Shown piece after piece: positions 9,991 through 22,329 of a stretch of DNA of 64,000 nt. A program made the translations under genes and the position numbers. Numbering within the stretch: position 1 is the first letter of the stretch; each line of letters starts with the position of its first letter. The notes beneath the pieces are model-generated. The model saw only the letters and a list, made by a program, of their open reading frames with translations. It had not been told where the DNA came from and did no database searches. Source of the stretch: Agrostemma githago (taxonomy: Eukaryota > Streptophyta > Magnoliopsida > Caryophyllales > Caryophyllaceae); contig OY288259.1 in NCBI GenBank assembly GCA_958450325.1, positions 27,274,734 to 27,338,733 on the forward strand, written 5' to 3'.

Positions 9991-12241
9991 ACTCCCCCAC
10001 ACTTAACCCTTACTCGCCCTCGAGTAAGCACATACTAACTACTAAACTAGCCGAGCGGGTATTAGCGCACCCTACGCCCTTTCAACTCACGCGAGTGCAC
10101 TTAGAGGAAAAGTGCACTCCGCAAGGCAAGTGGGGTCTTGCGACAAAACTGTGGATGCAACCGGACACAACAACACATGAACAAATAAACACACAAACAA
10201 ACAAACAAACAAACACAAGGTTGCACCCAAAGGAAAACAAATACCGCTTCCCTCAAACAAGCGGTGAAAAGACACCGGTTTAGGACTCAAGGAAAGTGAC
10301 AACGTTCCCAAGCTAGCAATACAAACCAAGGTGAACTAAACACTAATAGTATGACGATAAAGCAACAAAAACGTTGGTAACTTACCTAGGTCCTCTTAAC
10401 TTTCTAAGAACGTACTACGGGACGATCGGTGGAGTGGAAAAGGGATGAACCACGGTGTTAGTCGACACTGTAGGTAAGTGAGACCCCGCCCCCTTTAGCG
10501 ATGAGCCAAGAGGGTCGTCCCATGCCCGAAACCGCCCAACTAGTCCAAGTAAAAAGGGTGGATATGAATGCAAAATGATGAAAGACCGACCATTACCGCT
10601 ATCATCCTTCCTAGGGACTCGGTCCTTTGGTAGGCTCTTCACGGTAATAGTCGGTAAAAGGCTTATTTTGAGATGAGGGGATTATTTTTGTGAGACGGGT
10701 TTTCTTTTGGCATTCTTTTCTTTTTGTATTTTTGCCTTGTTTGTTGCCATGCCATTTCTTTTTCTTATTTTCTATTTTCTTTTTGGCTTTTGTGCCTTTC
10801 CTTTTTCTTCATTCTTTTCTTTCTTTCATTTTCTTTTCTTTGCCCTTTTGGCTTGATTTGGCTTTTTGGCATTTCTTTGTGTAACAAGAAAGAGAGAATT
10901 CAACAATTTGCAATTTATTGCGTGGATATGTGTAGGAGGTAGGTGAATGGGAGAGTCGGGACGGCGCCTTCTTTTCAAAATCACAAAAAGGGGAAAAACA
11001 TGGACTGGTCGAGCAATTACAAACAAGGTCACCTAAGGGATGGGACTCGGCAACCAAGGCCTTTTCACACCGTGGGTGGTCATAATGGTCAAAAGTGCAA
11101 ATCCTGTAGTAAATCCCTAATAAGCTAGGTGGACTCAAGGTAAAGGACCAACGAAATCATTGATTTAGGGTCATTCTACTAGACTAAAGTCCAAGACTCG
11201 ATTTATACTACTAGGAAGGGAAAGTAAACACTCGCACCCTAGCCTCTAAACCGGGTTTTCGAAAACCTTTTACACACACAAGACACAACTAACACAACAC
11301 AAAATGAAGACATGGCGAAAACGAAAGAAAAAGAGACAAAAGACAACAAAACAAAACAAAATAAAACAAACACACAAGGGAATAAACACCACCCCGATAT
11401 TCCATACAAGTCACCAAATCATCCACCAATATGCACAAAGCTCCACCCGAGCACACAACATCACAATCTCCTCCAAACTCCACAAGAAATAAAGAGGGAA
11501 AAGGGATAGAAGATGTTACCGGATGTCTTGAAAGCTTTCCAAAACTAACGGTGATTTAAGCAACCTATAGGGAAAAAGGGAGGCAAACACACACAACAAA
11601 ACAAACATACGACACAAAGACACAAAAGGAAAACACACAAAAGGAAAATCTTTTTGATTTTTGTGAAAAAATTTCAAGTTTTTAGGTATTTTTAAGATTT
11701 TTTTTCGAGAAACTACGAAAATAAAACTAACTATACTAGAATATCGCTCCCCCACATTTAAACCGAGCAATGTCCTCATGCTCGAACGTAGTGTGCGGAG
11801 AGACAAAAGAAACTACGAAAATAAAGCTAAAAATCAAAAAGAAAAGTGAAGAAAAGGTGGAATGCGTCCGGCCGGGGTGTAATCAAGTCACCATGGGCCG
11901 AGACAAGAAAAGATATGGATGGGGGAAGAAATAAAAAGAAAGAAATAAAAGGAAGTGGGAGGGGAGGGCTAGATGTAATCAAGTCACCTAGCCCGGATTC
12001 CGCCCGAATCCGACTAAATCCTAAAAAGGGGTGAAAATCTTGTATATTTGGATTAATCGATTGACTCTCGACGTAATCACATCATCGGGAGTCGGGAGCA
12101 ACCATACTAAGGCCTCAAAGGCCACTAAGACACCATGACTCAAGGGGAAGGGGGCAAACAAGAGAAAACAAGCGACAAAAGACGGAAAAGTAAGGATAGT
12201 TACCCAAACCAATAGGCTAGTAACTCACTCGCTCCATCGTC

Positions 12242-12583
12242 TCAATGATCGTTATAGGCACGTTGCTTGTCTTCTCGGTTGCCATCTCGCTTCAAACTTG
12301 AGAAGAACTCACGGTAGAGGTAGTAATGGCAAGGGGTGGGATTTGAAGTAGGAGTCGGTGTAAAGTGGATAGGAAATGAAGTGAGGGTATGAAAATGAAG
12401 TATATGGGGCGTATGATAAAAGCAATGATAGTTAGGGAGGTTGGGAGGGGGTATACAACGGTTGGGTGGACTCAAACGTCGAAGAAAAGGCACAAAGAGG
12501 AGTAGGGGACCATCCCGGTCGGGATGGATCGTCCTGGTCGGGATGCCCTCATCCCGATCGGGATGGCACTCCAGGAAGCTCAA
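12242..12583 (-). pseudogene. Conserved short reading-frame remnant downstream of gag-protease
   Basis: I do not recognise this gene. The minus-strand translation contains a proline/tyrosine/serine-rich stretch (SNPTPCHYYLY) and SSLKRDGNREDKQ. Related stretches occur at the same place in the two + elements (41215-41442 and 62468-62875), where the frame continues to an ETMERVSC-like end. Here an extra base breaks that end. It could be a remnant of an ancestral pol-downstream ORF or simply conserved noncoding sequence. It lies just downstream (in element orientation) of the palindrome cluster. Confidence 0.4.
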
Positions 12584-12680
12584 TAATGTGCACCCTCATC
12601 CTGATCGGGATGGCTCCTTCCCGGTTGGGATGCCTCATCCCTCCCGGTCGGGAAGCCCTCTTCCCGGTCGGGATGGGTCT
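12508..12680. repeat. CCCG-NN-CGGG palindrome cluster (internal)
   Basis: At least seven units, including CATCCCGGTCGGGATG, CATCCCGATCGGGATG, CTTCCCGGTTGGGATG and CTTCCCGGTCGGGATG, spaced irregularly by about 10-35 bp. Confidence 0.85.
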
Positions 12681-13073
12681 TCTTGACCTTCCACATACCC
12701 AAAAGCTTACTCAAAGCTTCAAAAACCCGATCCTCATGCTTACTATCCAAGCTCTATCATAGCCATTCCTCTCTAGGAATCATCTTCACTTCACCTATCA
12801 AACAAAGCTCAAACGCACATCAAATTCTCTCCCTCACAACGCTCATCAATCAATCCAAATAACAAGAATATCACAAAACTCAAACTAACTACAAGAAAGA
12901 GATATATATACAATGAGACAGCTCTTATGGAACTCCGTCAAACCAAGGATGGTGTAATCTTCAATTATTTTTCAACAACAATAACCAATTCCATCTCCAT
13001 CAAGGGCACGAAGGAACAAATCGAAGGCTCTAGCAAAGTCTTCAATCAAGCTCGAGATATAACCGTCCACATA

Positions 13074-16000
13074 TTAAGGCTCTTCATGACCTTGCCTTGA
13101 CGTTCCCGGGGCATCCCGATCTTCCATGTTCAACGGCTTGAACTTGTACTTGCGATCCTTCGGGATATACTCAAACGTCCACCGATCCTCATGTGGGCCC
13201 AAGGGCAGCTCATCCTTCTCCTTGTTTTTCAACTTGTCATAAAACCCATGATATGGGCACTCATCTTCCTCACTCTCGGAGTCATCTTCCTCAAGTACAT
13301 AAGAGTAATTCTTCAAGCTTTGTCCCGACTCAACCCCTAGATCGACGTCTTTCGTGGCATGGATCATATTACATGTCTCGTTCATAGGCGAGGTGTTGCC
13401 TTGGAGGTCAAATACTAACTCTTCGTCGCCTAATTGAAAAGTAATCCTACCCTTCTTGACATCGATCATGGCACCATCGGTATGTAGAAATGGGCGCCCA
13501 AGTATAATAGGAGTGATAGCATCTTCCGGCATGTCGAGCACAAGAAAATCGACCGGAATGAAGAATTTCCCGATTCGTACCGGTACGTCCTCTATCATCC
13601 CCAATGGTCGGTTAAGAGATTTATCGGCCATTTGGAGTGTAATGGACGTACATTTCAGCTCCTTCATCCCTAATCGATCACAAATGGAATAAGGAATGAT
13701 GCTCGCACTCGCACCCAAGTCACATAATGCTCTCTCGATCATGAAATTGCCTTGGTGCATGGGATCGAGAAACTACCCGGATCCTTCAACTTCGGAAGCG
13801 TGGAACCTTGAATAAGCTCGCTCGCCACCCTCGTGAACGTTATGGTCTCTTCCTTGTCGACGGATCTCTTCCTAGCCAAAATTTCTCTCATAAATTTTCC
13901 ATATGCCGGGATTTGGGTAAGTAACTCAGTAAACGGGACACTCACATCCAATTTCTTCACAATGTTTAGGAATTTGTCAAATTGGGCATCCTCCCTAGTC
14001 TTCATTTGCCTTGTTGGGAAAGGCAACTTGATATGGTACTTGTTTTGCTCAATCGGGGTAGATTCCTCAAATGACACTTTTCTTTTACCCTTGTCTTTTC
14101 CTTGAAGAGGGGGAAGCTTGTCTTCATGGGCTTTTTCGATCTCCCCTAAGACTTGCTCCTCCGTTGGATCTTCCATGCTTGAGCTTTCTTGAATTGGAGA
14201 TGCAACTTTCTTTGTCGGTTCTTGCATTGGCTCTTGCTCACTAGGGAATGAATGGGAGTTATAAGATGTACCTCTCCTTGTGGTAATAGCATTTACATGC
14301 TCGAATTTTGGTGTTTCACCTTGAGGAGGTAGTTGCCCCTTTTGTCTTGAGGAGCTCCCCGAAGCTAGTTGAGATAATTGAGTCTCAAGCATCTCCGTAC
14401 GGGCATCTCTTGCCGCGTTTTCCCCTTGAACATAAGCAAAGAGCTCTTGTTGGATTCTTGACATCTCCATTTGATTTTTTTGCAACTCTTGATTACTCTT
14501 TTGCACATCCATCATAGTCTTTTGAATGTTGAAATCTCGAGGAGGAGATTGTGGATTATGCGGAGTATCGGTGATGGCAAGAGGAATGTCGTAGTCATGA
14601 GTAGGAGATCGGCTCCTAGGCTTGCTTTGTTGTTGTTGACCTTGAATTGTTTGTTGTTGACGGTTCCCTTGGAACCCATGAGAATTGCCTTGATTAAGGC
14701 CTTGATTGTGGTTTTGAAACCCTTGGTTGTGGTTTTGTTGTTGTTGGAAGCTTTGGTTTCCTTGGAAACCACCTTGATTGAAGTTCCCTTGTTGGAACCC
14801 TTGATTGTTGTTGTGGAAGGTACCTTGGTTATTTAGCTTGAAGTTGTTGAAGGGTCTTGGATTACCCACATAACCTTGATAACCTTGATTGGTGTCCCTT
14901 AAGGGAGGTGGAACATAGGGACGAGGTTGCATAGCTTGTTGTTGAGGGACTTGATTGGAAGCTTGGTATTGATTAGAATAGGAGGCACCTTGCTTGAACG
15001 CTTGAAAGGCTTTCACTTGCTCAATACTTCCTCGACAATGCATAGGATCATGACCAACGATTCCACAAGTATCACACATCCCATAATAAGGCAAAGGAAG
15101 TGCAAATCCCAAAGCATTCACTTCTTGAATCAAGTGTTGGTTGGAGGAACTAGTGCCTTGAACTTGGTTGAGGTGGCTTTGAAGCTTCTTGTCAATGATC
15201 TCCATGTGGGTTTTTAATTGAGCTCCAAGGTCAATGCTTAATTGAGTGATAGCATCGACCTCGTGCCTACCTCCTCGATTTGCCTTCCTAGGCCTTGAGT
15301 ATTGCGAATTATGAATCTCCATCTCCTCGATTCTTGACCAAGTTTGGTCATCATCCACTTCGGTAAACCTACCATTAGATCCCATGTTGAGTATGGCCCT
15401 TGAGTCTTCATATAACCCATTCCAAAATTGTTGCACAAGGAACCATTGTGATAGACCATGGTGTGGACAAGAGCGGATCAAGGCTTTGAATCTTCCCCAC
15501 GATTCATAGAGGCTTTCTTCATCACGTTGTTGGAATCCCGTGATTGAGGCTCTAATAGATTTGTCTTCCCCGGGGGATAGAATTGTTGGTAAAAAGCTAA
15601 GGCTAGCTTCTTCCAAGTATCAATACTGAGACTTGCTTTGTCCAACCCCTTGAACCATTGCTTCGCCTTGCCAATAAGAGAGAAAGGAAATAATACCCAC
15701 CGGATTTGGTCTTGAGTTATTCCCGTTTGAGAAATAGCGTCACAATAATCCGAAAAGGTTTCCATGTGTTGATGAGGATCTTCGGTTGGTAACCCACTAA
15801 ATTGACTTCTCTTGACCAATTGTATAAATTGCGTTTTCGCCACAAAATTCCCGGTATATGCCTCCAGTAAAGTGGTTGGACCCGGCAAAACGTCTTCCGT
15901 GAAGGTTGAGTGAGCAGAAAACTTAGGCATGATTGGATATGCGGGAGAAGATGGTGTAGACGGTGTTGATGTAGATGAAGAGGGGGAACTAGGAGAAGAA

Positions 16001-16215
16001 GAGTGGATAGATGAACCAAAGGGATTTATGAAGATCCCTTCGGCTGTCTCTCGAGGTGACTCGTTAAAGTCGGATCCTTGAGCTTGCTCTTGATGAGTAT
16101 TGCTAGTACCCGGTTGAGAGTGTCTAACCCGATCAATCGTCCGTTAGCGAAAGGCTCTAAAGAGTCTCTCCGGCTCTGGATTGAAGAGAAAGAAATCGCC
16201 TCCCCTACTAAGCAT
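13074..16215 (-). pseudogene. Athila-like gag-protease with three disabling changes
   Basis: This is the only coding region of element 8365-18088. From the ATG at 16215 (MLSRGGDFF) it shows an N-terminal E-P-E-R-L-F-R motif, a capsid-like domain about 15930-15450 (QWFKGLDK, AFYQQFYP), the CCHC knuckle at 15076-15035, Q/N/G-rich linkers, a helical region, and a retropepsin (ALCDLGAS at about 13725, ILGRPFL about 13490). It ends in an acidic C-terminus at 13074. Breaks seen: an in-frame TAA at about 16149 (CAA in the relative at 2450), a frameshift near 15555, and a one-base loss near 13745 just before the protease. The protease is followed by a stop, not by RT, so the short form is structural rather than due to decay. 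It ends about 400 bp before the internal palindrome cluster. Confidence 0.88.
15035..15076 (-). other. CCHC zinc knuckle in gag
   Basis: CDTCGIVGHDPMHC fits C-x2-C-x4-H-x4-C with all ligands kept. Confidence 0.9.
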
Positions 16216-16245
16216 ACACTACACACTAGAACAAGCGTGAGAACA

Positions 16246-16268
16246 CCTAGTGCTTTATGGGCACTAGG
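16246..16268 (-). other. Leader hairpin upstream of gag
   Basis: Perfect 8-bp arms CCTAGTGC and GCACTAGG surround a TTTATGG loop. It lies 30 bases upstream of the gag ATG and about 150 bases downstream of the PBS. The same arms are found at 2556-2578, 39222-39242 and 60561-60581. Confidence 0.75.
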
Positions 16269-16421
16269 CAAAGACAATAATCAAGCACAACGAGAAACAA
16301 GGAGAAAAGAAAGCTAAGGAAACAAGTAAAAACTACTAAATATTCACAAGAGATGATAGATGAGCACAAAGAAGGGTAACTAAGTCTAGCTATAAGCAAA
16401 CTAAGTCTAAACAATGCACCG

Positions 16422-16439
16422 TCCCCGGCAACGGCGCCA
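16422..16439 (-). other. Primer binding site, tRNA-Asp type
   Basis: The minus strand reads TGGCGCCGTTGCCGGGGA, three bases inside the 5' LTR end. Confidence 0.93.
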
Positions 16440-16442
16440 AAT

Positions 16443-18088
16443 TGATGGAAGGATTTGCCGTGGGTCCAACCGTCAATAATAAACCGACTATTCCTAGTGG
16501 GTAGCTAGGGCAAGTAGGGTCGATATCCACGGGGACGGTATGATAAAGTCTACACTAAGTCCACTAAAAACGAGACTAAATTACCAAACAAACACAAAGA
16601 GAATGATAAATAGTAAACTATTATGGTTGGAGATGAAGGAAGTGGACTAACGATAACTATCTAAAACGATGCTAAAATGGGATAACTAATGGTCGAACTA
16701 ACAAGTAAACTAGAAGAAACGATGACTAACTAAGAAGTTGAGATCAAATATGAAAGGGAGTGGGGTAGGTCGGGTTCATAAGTGTAGATGGGTAATTGGG
16801 TGATCAAGGGTATAGGTGTCTCCTAGTTGCTAGAGTCGGTCCGGGCTCTCGCTACGTAGACCGATGTCAAGGTAGGTCCGGGCTCTCGCTACGTAGACCA
16901 ATGTCCGCACTTTCGTGACAAAGACAATTCTCAACACATTCACATAATAGACAAGCAATGAGAAGATGAGCACAAGTATGGGAAGAATTGCCACTACAAC
17001 TCACACAAGCAATTCAACAAACACATAGAGTGTCCAATTTGTGACTAACAACAAAGATTCACCCTTTTCCCCTAATCAACCCTAATCACCCATAATCTAC
17101 CCCTAATCCCCCTACTAACCCCACAAGGAGACTACTCACTCATTATCAAACTACCCATAACAACAATAAGAGAAAACAACATGATAAACCAAACATCCAT
17201 TTGAACAACAAGAACAATAACAATAAACACAATATAAAGATTCAAACTTGATTAAATAAACAAGAACAAGAGTAAAGAAAGTTATACCAACAACAAGAGG
17301 AAGAAAAAGATGCAATCTTGTGTAAATAAGAACCTAAATCAACTCCAAGGATGTCAAGCTTGGAGCAATCTTCAAGAACCCACTTAATACAAGGACTAAT
17401 TAAACTAGATTAACTAAAGATTACAAAGATTAAAGGAAGATTAAACTAAGTGGATGAACTCTAAATCTAGGGTTTATGAGTTGTAGAGAGGCTTAATAGA
17501 GTCTAATGTATGATAAGATACATAAACAATACAAGAGGGAAGTATTTATATGGGTACAAGAATGAAGGAGGAAGAAATAAGTGAAGCGCGACTGCCAGCT
17601 CTTCGTCCCGCCCGGGACGGTTTGGTCCCGCCTGGGACGGTGTGGTCCCGACCGAGATGGTCTGGTCCCGGCCGGGACGGGCTCATCACAGTAGCATCTT
17701 CAATTGTGCACCCCATCCCGGACGGGTTGAGGCCTTCCCGACCAGGATGGGTCTTGTAGGCCTCCCTTAAGCTCCTTTTGGTCCCTCCTTGCCTCTCATG
17801 GGTTTCTCATCGATTCTCGGGACTCGGGATCGGGTCTCGGAGGCTCGGGATTGGGTCCCGAGGTCTCGGGGTCGATTTCAAGGCATCGAGTCATCGTTCC
17901 ATTACCTCGTTGGCTCCAAAAAGTGTATGTATTGAGTCGGAATCGCTCCAACTCTTCGTGAATGGTCTCGGGAACCTGAAACGAGCTAGAGGAAGGATAA
18001 GAAGCCCATAAACCGCTTCCAAGGATCGATTCCACAAGGAAAATGGGACTAAAACACCACAATTAGGCACTACAAACTACACTTATCA
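16443..18088 (-). repeat. 5' LTR of element 8365-18088
   Basis: 1646 bp from TGATGGAAGG to CACTTATCA. It differs from the 3' LTR mainly by one extra unit of about 20 bp in the palindrome cluster near 17620. A TATA-like box is near 17544. Confidence 0.93.
17600..17750. repeat. CCCG-NN-CGGG palindrome cluster (U3 of 5' LTR)
   Basis: As at 9527-9655 but with one additional unit (GGTTTGGTCCCGCCTGGGAC), showing unit gain or loss between LTRs of one element. Confidence 0.8.
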
Positions 18089-18093
18089 CCAAC
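18089..18093. repeat. TSD CCAAC, right copy
   Basis: Identical to 8360-8364. Confidence 0.92.
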
Positions 18094-19328
18094 CCAAATA
18101 AAACACTAAAAATATGGATTCAACCACACCAACATATTCAATAGCACCCAATTCCGTTTTCGAAAATATCTCATCTTTTCAAAACGACCTCTTAAACGCC
18201 GATACTCCGGTCAAATCATGATTTCTAAAAAGGGAAAAACATTTTCTGATGTCATCGTCATGGCAAATTTTACACTCGACACTTTCAAACAAAATATATT
18301 TTCAAACGTCATCACGTGGCTAAAGTAAAACCCGCCAAACATCAAATACCGTTAATACTACCGAGACTCCCAATTAATGGGATCAAGGTACACCAAACGG
18401 TTACATTCTTTTTTCAAAAAGAAAAGTTTTTACACCCATACCGTTAACACAACCAAAGCTTCGATTAATGAAGTCAGGGAATCCAAAACAGTTACATTCT
18501 CAAAACACTTTTCACAATACATCCTTCCCCACTGTCAAATGCTAGCTAATGCCACCAACAAACGTGAGTCACTAGTTTCAAAAGTTTTTTCTAAAAAACG
18601 CTATTCATCACCTAAGTTCTTTAATAAGAATTTAGTTACATCCTTAGAACACCGTCGTTAGACCACGTGCACCACAAGTATCAAACTAGCTAATTAATAG
18701 TAGTCTCGATAAAAGCATCACGTTATCATTTTCAAAACTGGTTCCCCTAAGAACCACGTTCCTTTCAAAAAAAAAACATTTTACATTTTTGCTATCGCCG
18801 GATTCCTGACGCACACACATAGCAACACACTTTCACATCACAAATGATGTCACCACACCATCGTCACCCTAATTTTACAAAATCATTTTTTCAAAAAAAA
18901 GAAAAGACTTTCTTCTGTGAGTATCGGACATTATCGAAAAAAATTCTTTGATCCTGAGCCATGATCGCGATTAACTTCTTACGTCGTACAACCGTGTGAT
19001 TAACTATCCGTGTTAGTTACTAGGATCACCTCTACTCGAGGTCTTACGTTTTGGGTCGTCTCATTTTAGAAGTCCTCTTTAAGCCTCACCTCCGAGGTTT
19101 GTGTTGAATTGTATGTCGCGTCGCAGAGATCTAGAAATTCATTAGGCGTCTCGCCGAATACACCAAAAGTCTAAAGCACCCGAGCCCCTAAGCCAGTGAC
19201 TGCACGCACATGCGATTCAAGGGTCTCATTTCCGCGTCACTTAGTCACGAGCATCCTTCGAGTCTCTATCACGTCCGACAAAACTTCCTTGATTCCCAAT
19301 GTTATCTTGCAGAGATCATCCTCCACCA
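18094..19328 (+). other. Tat-1 leader, last part
   Basis: About 1.2 kb of noncoding sequence before the first gag-like ATG. Short T/A-rich runs alternate with ordinary sequence. No ORF with family similarity is seen. Long leaders are usual in Tat/Ogre elements. Confidence 0.55.
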
Positions 19329-20383
19329 TGACTACAGTCCCAAATTTCAGTGTCAAAGATCTAACTCATATGGTTTACAACCTCGTCACCTCCGTAACCT
19401 CTATTGAGGCCTCTATTCATAACCTCAACGAGCCTTCTACTCCTTTCACCAGGGGCCAGGACATGAAACCCGATCCTGCACCAAACTAAGGCATGCCATC
19501 CAAAACCTAATTGAGGAGGGAGCCTTTCCCTCTCCCGAAAAGCCATCATACATTTAATTTGGCACGATCAATTATGAACAATACCAACACGATCACGCCA
19601 TACATGGGGTATGGGCGGATGACGATGATGATGTCTATATCCACGAACCAATAGTCTCGATCCCCCCAACGACCACCCAAACCAAGGACATAAGCCACGT
19701 CACTAGATCTGGGCGACCCTACAAAAACACGGTCGACATACCGAACACCAATCACGCTCCTGAAAACACCTCAACCACCGACGAAAACCCGATTACCAAT
19801 CCTGAGGTACAAATAGTCAAACAACTACAAAAGGCGAAAACCGACCTTTCCATATGGCAACTCATAGCTAGCTCCTATAATCACCGCATGGCTCTAGTCC
19901 AAGCCTTAGGAAGAATGAACATATCCTCAACCGTTACACCCGAAGACATGATAGGACATGTTCTTCAAGAAGCCAATGGACTAAAGGATCCTATAACCTT
20001 CTCCGACGAAGACCTCCCACCCTTTGGACCAAAACACAATCTGGCCCCTTATGTCACGGTAACCTGTTTAGGCAAGAAGGTGCCCATGACCCTTGTGGAT
20101 GACGGTTCATACCCACCGAGTCTGGAGTGCGCGCCTACGATGGCACGAGGCGTCCGGTCGCGGGGATCGCCACCCTTAACACCATTGTAGGGCCAATAGA
20201 GAGGAAAATGGACTTTCAGGTCTTAGCCACTACCTCGCAAGTCACGGAAGATGCCGATACCGAGTTACGAGGATTTCATGTAGTAAACCTATTAGAACAA
20301 TACCTAGCCCCATTCGACTTCGATCAGAACTCAAACCTGGCCATCAATTTCATGATGAGGCAGTAGGGACTCTTCCCGGGATT
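19329..20383 (+). pseudogene. Tat-like gag/protease remnant, N part
   Basis: It begins MTTVPNFSVKDL and soon jumps to a segment resembling the end of Tat gag just after the zinc knuckle (LRHAIQNLIEEG near 19490), so the capsid core is deleted. It continues through SGRPYKNT, LSIWQLIAS, ITFSDEDLPPFG and LGKKVPMTLVDDGS (about 20050-20107), the run-up to the Tat protease active site. A deletion then fuses DDGS out of frame to VRAYDGTRRPVAG. The frame ends at a TAG near 20364, about 60 bp before the CACTA insertion. Frames change at least twice. Assignment rests on motif order, not on a search. Confidence 0.7.
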
Positions 20384-20422
20384 GTCACTAGGAAAAAACA
20401 CAAGCACTGCAAGTGAACTCCG

Positions 20423-20660
20423 CACTACTACAAATGAGCACTTGGGCCACGGGTTGAATTCGTGGCAGAAGTGCTAAATTTTCGTGGCTAAAGTACTTTG
20501 CCACGGAAAAATCATACGTGGCGCAAGTGGCCGTGGCGAACAAATAGCCACGGAAAAAAAAAACCGTGACAAGTATTGATTTTATTGCCACAGAGTCTCC
20601 CGTGGCTAGAATTAACTTTTTGCCACGGGTTATCCCGTGGCTAATTACGCTTGTGACGAA
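20423..20660. repeat. CACTA subterminal repeats, left
   Basis: About twelve copies of CGTGGC or GCCACGG, many as TTCGTGGCTAAA or CGTGGCGCAAGTG. Confidence 0.85.
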
Positions 20661-22329
20661 ACATTTATTTCGGTGAAAATACATAATAAATTAATTAATT
20701 AATATCCGTCAGAATTCTCTGACTCTACAGTAGTCACATCTGAAACGGTAACTAGCTTTATAGTCACATCTGAGTCATTTTAGTATCATTTAATTTCACC
20801 AGTCGCACGCATCGAAGAGCCTTCCCAGGAGGTCACCCATCTTAACACTACTCTCACTCAAGCACGCTTAACTGTGGAGTTCTTATGACCAGCTACCAGA
20901 AATGAATTTGAACTTTGTTGACATAATCATTGTTTGAATTCCTTTAACATGTTTTTTTTCCACAAACTACATTTACTTTTGAGTAATTAATTGGTTTTCC
21001 ACCAATGATTTACTATTTATGATTAAAAAAATTGTTCCGGTAAAAAAAAAATCAAGTTTCGAAATTAACTTTCGGACTCATGATTTCATTAATTTATCGA
21101 TATTTGTATTTTAATTTCTAATTTTCACGTTCTTTTATTGCTAGTTCTTTCGATATGTTTTTTCTTTTTGTTGTTGGCTTAATTAGATATTTTATTTGCT
21201 TTGAACTATCGGTCGTTATTTAATTTCATTAGTTTTTATCCTCATAGAGTTTCCTCTTGTCTACTCTAAGTTTTACCAGAACTTTATTTTTCATTAAATT
21301 ATTTTTGATTTACATTCATTTTTTAAAATATCTTCCAAATAATATTATAGAATAATTATTGAATTAGACAGTTGACGATAAATTAATTTTTTATTTTCTC
21401 ACTAGTGGTCCTTAATTATTAGATTTTCTTACATGTATTTGTAAATTATTTATTTTTCTCAATTATACCTCTCTTTTTTATGAAAAATAATTTTAACTGA
21501 TTATTAAACTTAGGTACGATTTTTCAAAACATTAATCTTTCTTCCAAACCAAATAACTTGAAAACAATTAATTTACAAAACTAATCATTATTTTCACAGT
21601 CAAAGTTAATTCCATAAAAAAATATTGATCGATTAGAATTCTTAAATACGAGTTAAAAAAATGTTTTTTTTCACACTGAAAATATTGTAAGAAAATAAAT
21701 CAATAATTTGAAAAAAATAATACAACGCTCGAAAGCTGCTGTTATGAGTCATGCTCGGTCCCTTTCTTTTAATGTTTTTTTGTCTTCAAAAGAGGTTTAA
21801 TTAATTTGAAAAATATATTAATTAATTAATTAATTAAGCGGTAAAACTGAAAGATCTCAAATAATATTAGACATGTCAACGATGGATGATAAATCACATA
21901 CTTCTTTTTATTTGATATGCTATGTACGCTGCATATTAGCTGGCATATATATTACATTATTTAAATGTCATCCAGTCTTTCAAAAGTCATACTTTAGGTT
22001 ATATAATTTTAGTTAAACATATTGTCAAATTAAGAGAAATCAATGACTTCAGAAATTATGATTAGTTGAAAATCAACAAATTAGACCACCAAAGTTTTCT
22101 TTACTTGTATTTTGTGTTACAATTTTATTTTATTTTTAAAAGTTAATGAAAGAATAACAATTTTTTTTTAGTAATAAAATATTTTCAAATTTAAATTTTT
22201 TATTTAATTTCATATCATTCATTTATAACTTTAAATTTTAAGGAATTTTTTAAGACCAAAATTTGACATTTGGCTTATCTTGAAAGCAATTTATTAAAGT
22301 TTGAAGAACCACATTAGTCACATGCGTTT

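Larger units (their letters stand above)
9991..13073 (-). other. 3' internal noncoding region and polypurine tract
   Basis: On the minus strand this lies between the protease stop and the 3' LTR, ending in the polypurine tract (9991-10003). It holds a palindrome cluster (12508-12680), a conserved short reading frame remnant (12242-12583), a long pyrimidine-rich plus-strand run (10690-10875) and unique sequence. It is collinear with the region after the ORF of the + elements (40686-43684 and 62034 onward), although those encode a different protein. I find no pol domain. Confidence 0.8.
8365..18088 (-). mobile_element. Complete non-autonomous Athila-like element with gag-protease only
   Basis: It has two LTRs (8365-9990 and 16443-18088), a tRNA-Asp PBS at 16439-16422, a polypurine tract at 10003-9991 and a CCAAC TSD on both sides. 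The only coding region is gag-protease. The 3.1 kb between the protease stop (13074) and the polypurine tract holds no RT, RNase H or integrase. This matches the concept of gag-only terminal-repeat elements (TR-GAG), which would need pol from a relative in trans. It is inserted in the Tat-1 leader. The LTRs are nearly identical apart from a 20-bp unit, suggesting a recent insertion. Confidence 0.93.

Noticed and set aside
10690..10942. Phe/Leu-rich membrane-like ORFs (also 25560-25941, 36788-37164, 42740-42993, 63633-63902)
   Set aside because: They come from pyrimidine-rich runs of the 3' internal region and differ between copies.
12441..12762. Proteins with repeated DRDG or PSRSG motifs (also 41000, 62100-62700)
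   Set aside because: The motifs are translations of the CCCG-NN-CGGG palindromes and appear on both strands; no consistent frame is kept between copies.
10000..13000. Hidden pol gene in element 8365-18088
   Set aside because: No frame shows RT, RNase H or integrase motifs, and the region aligns with the noncoding 3' part of the other subfamily.
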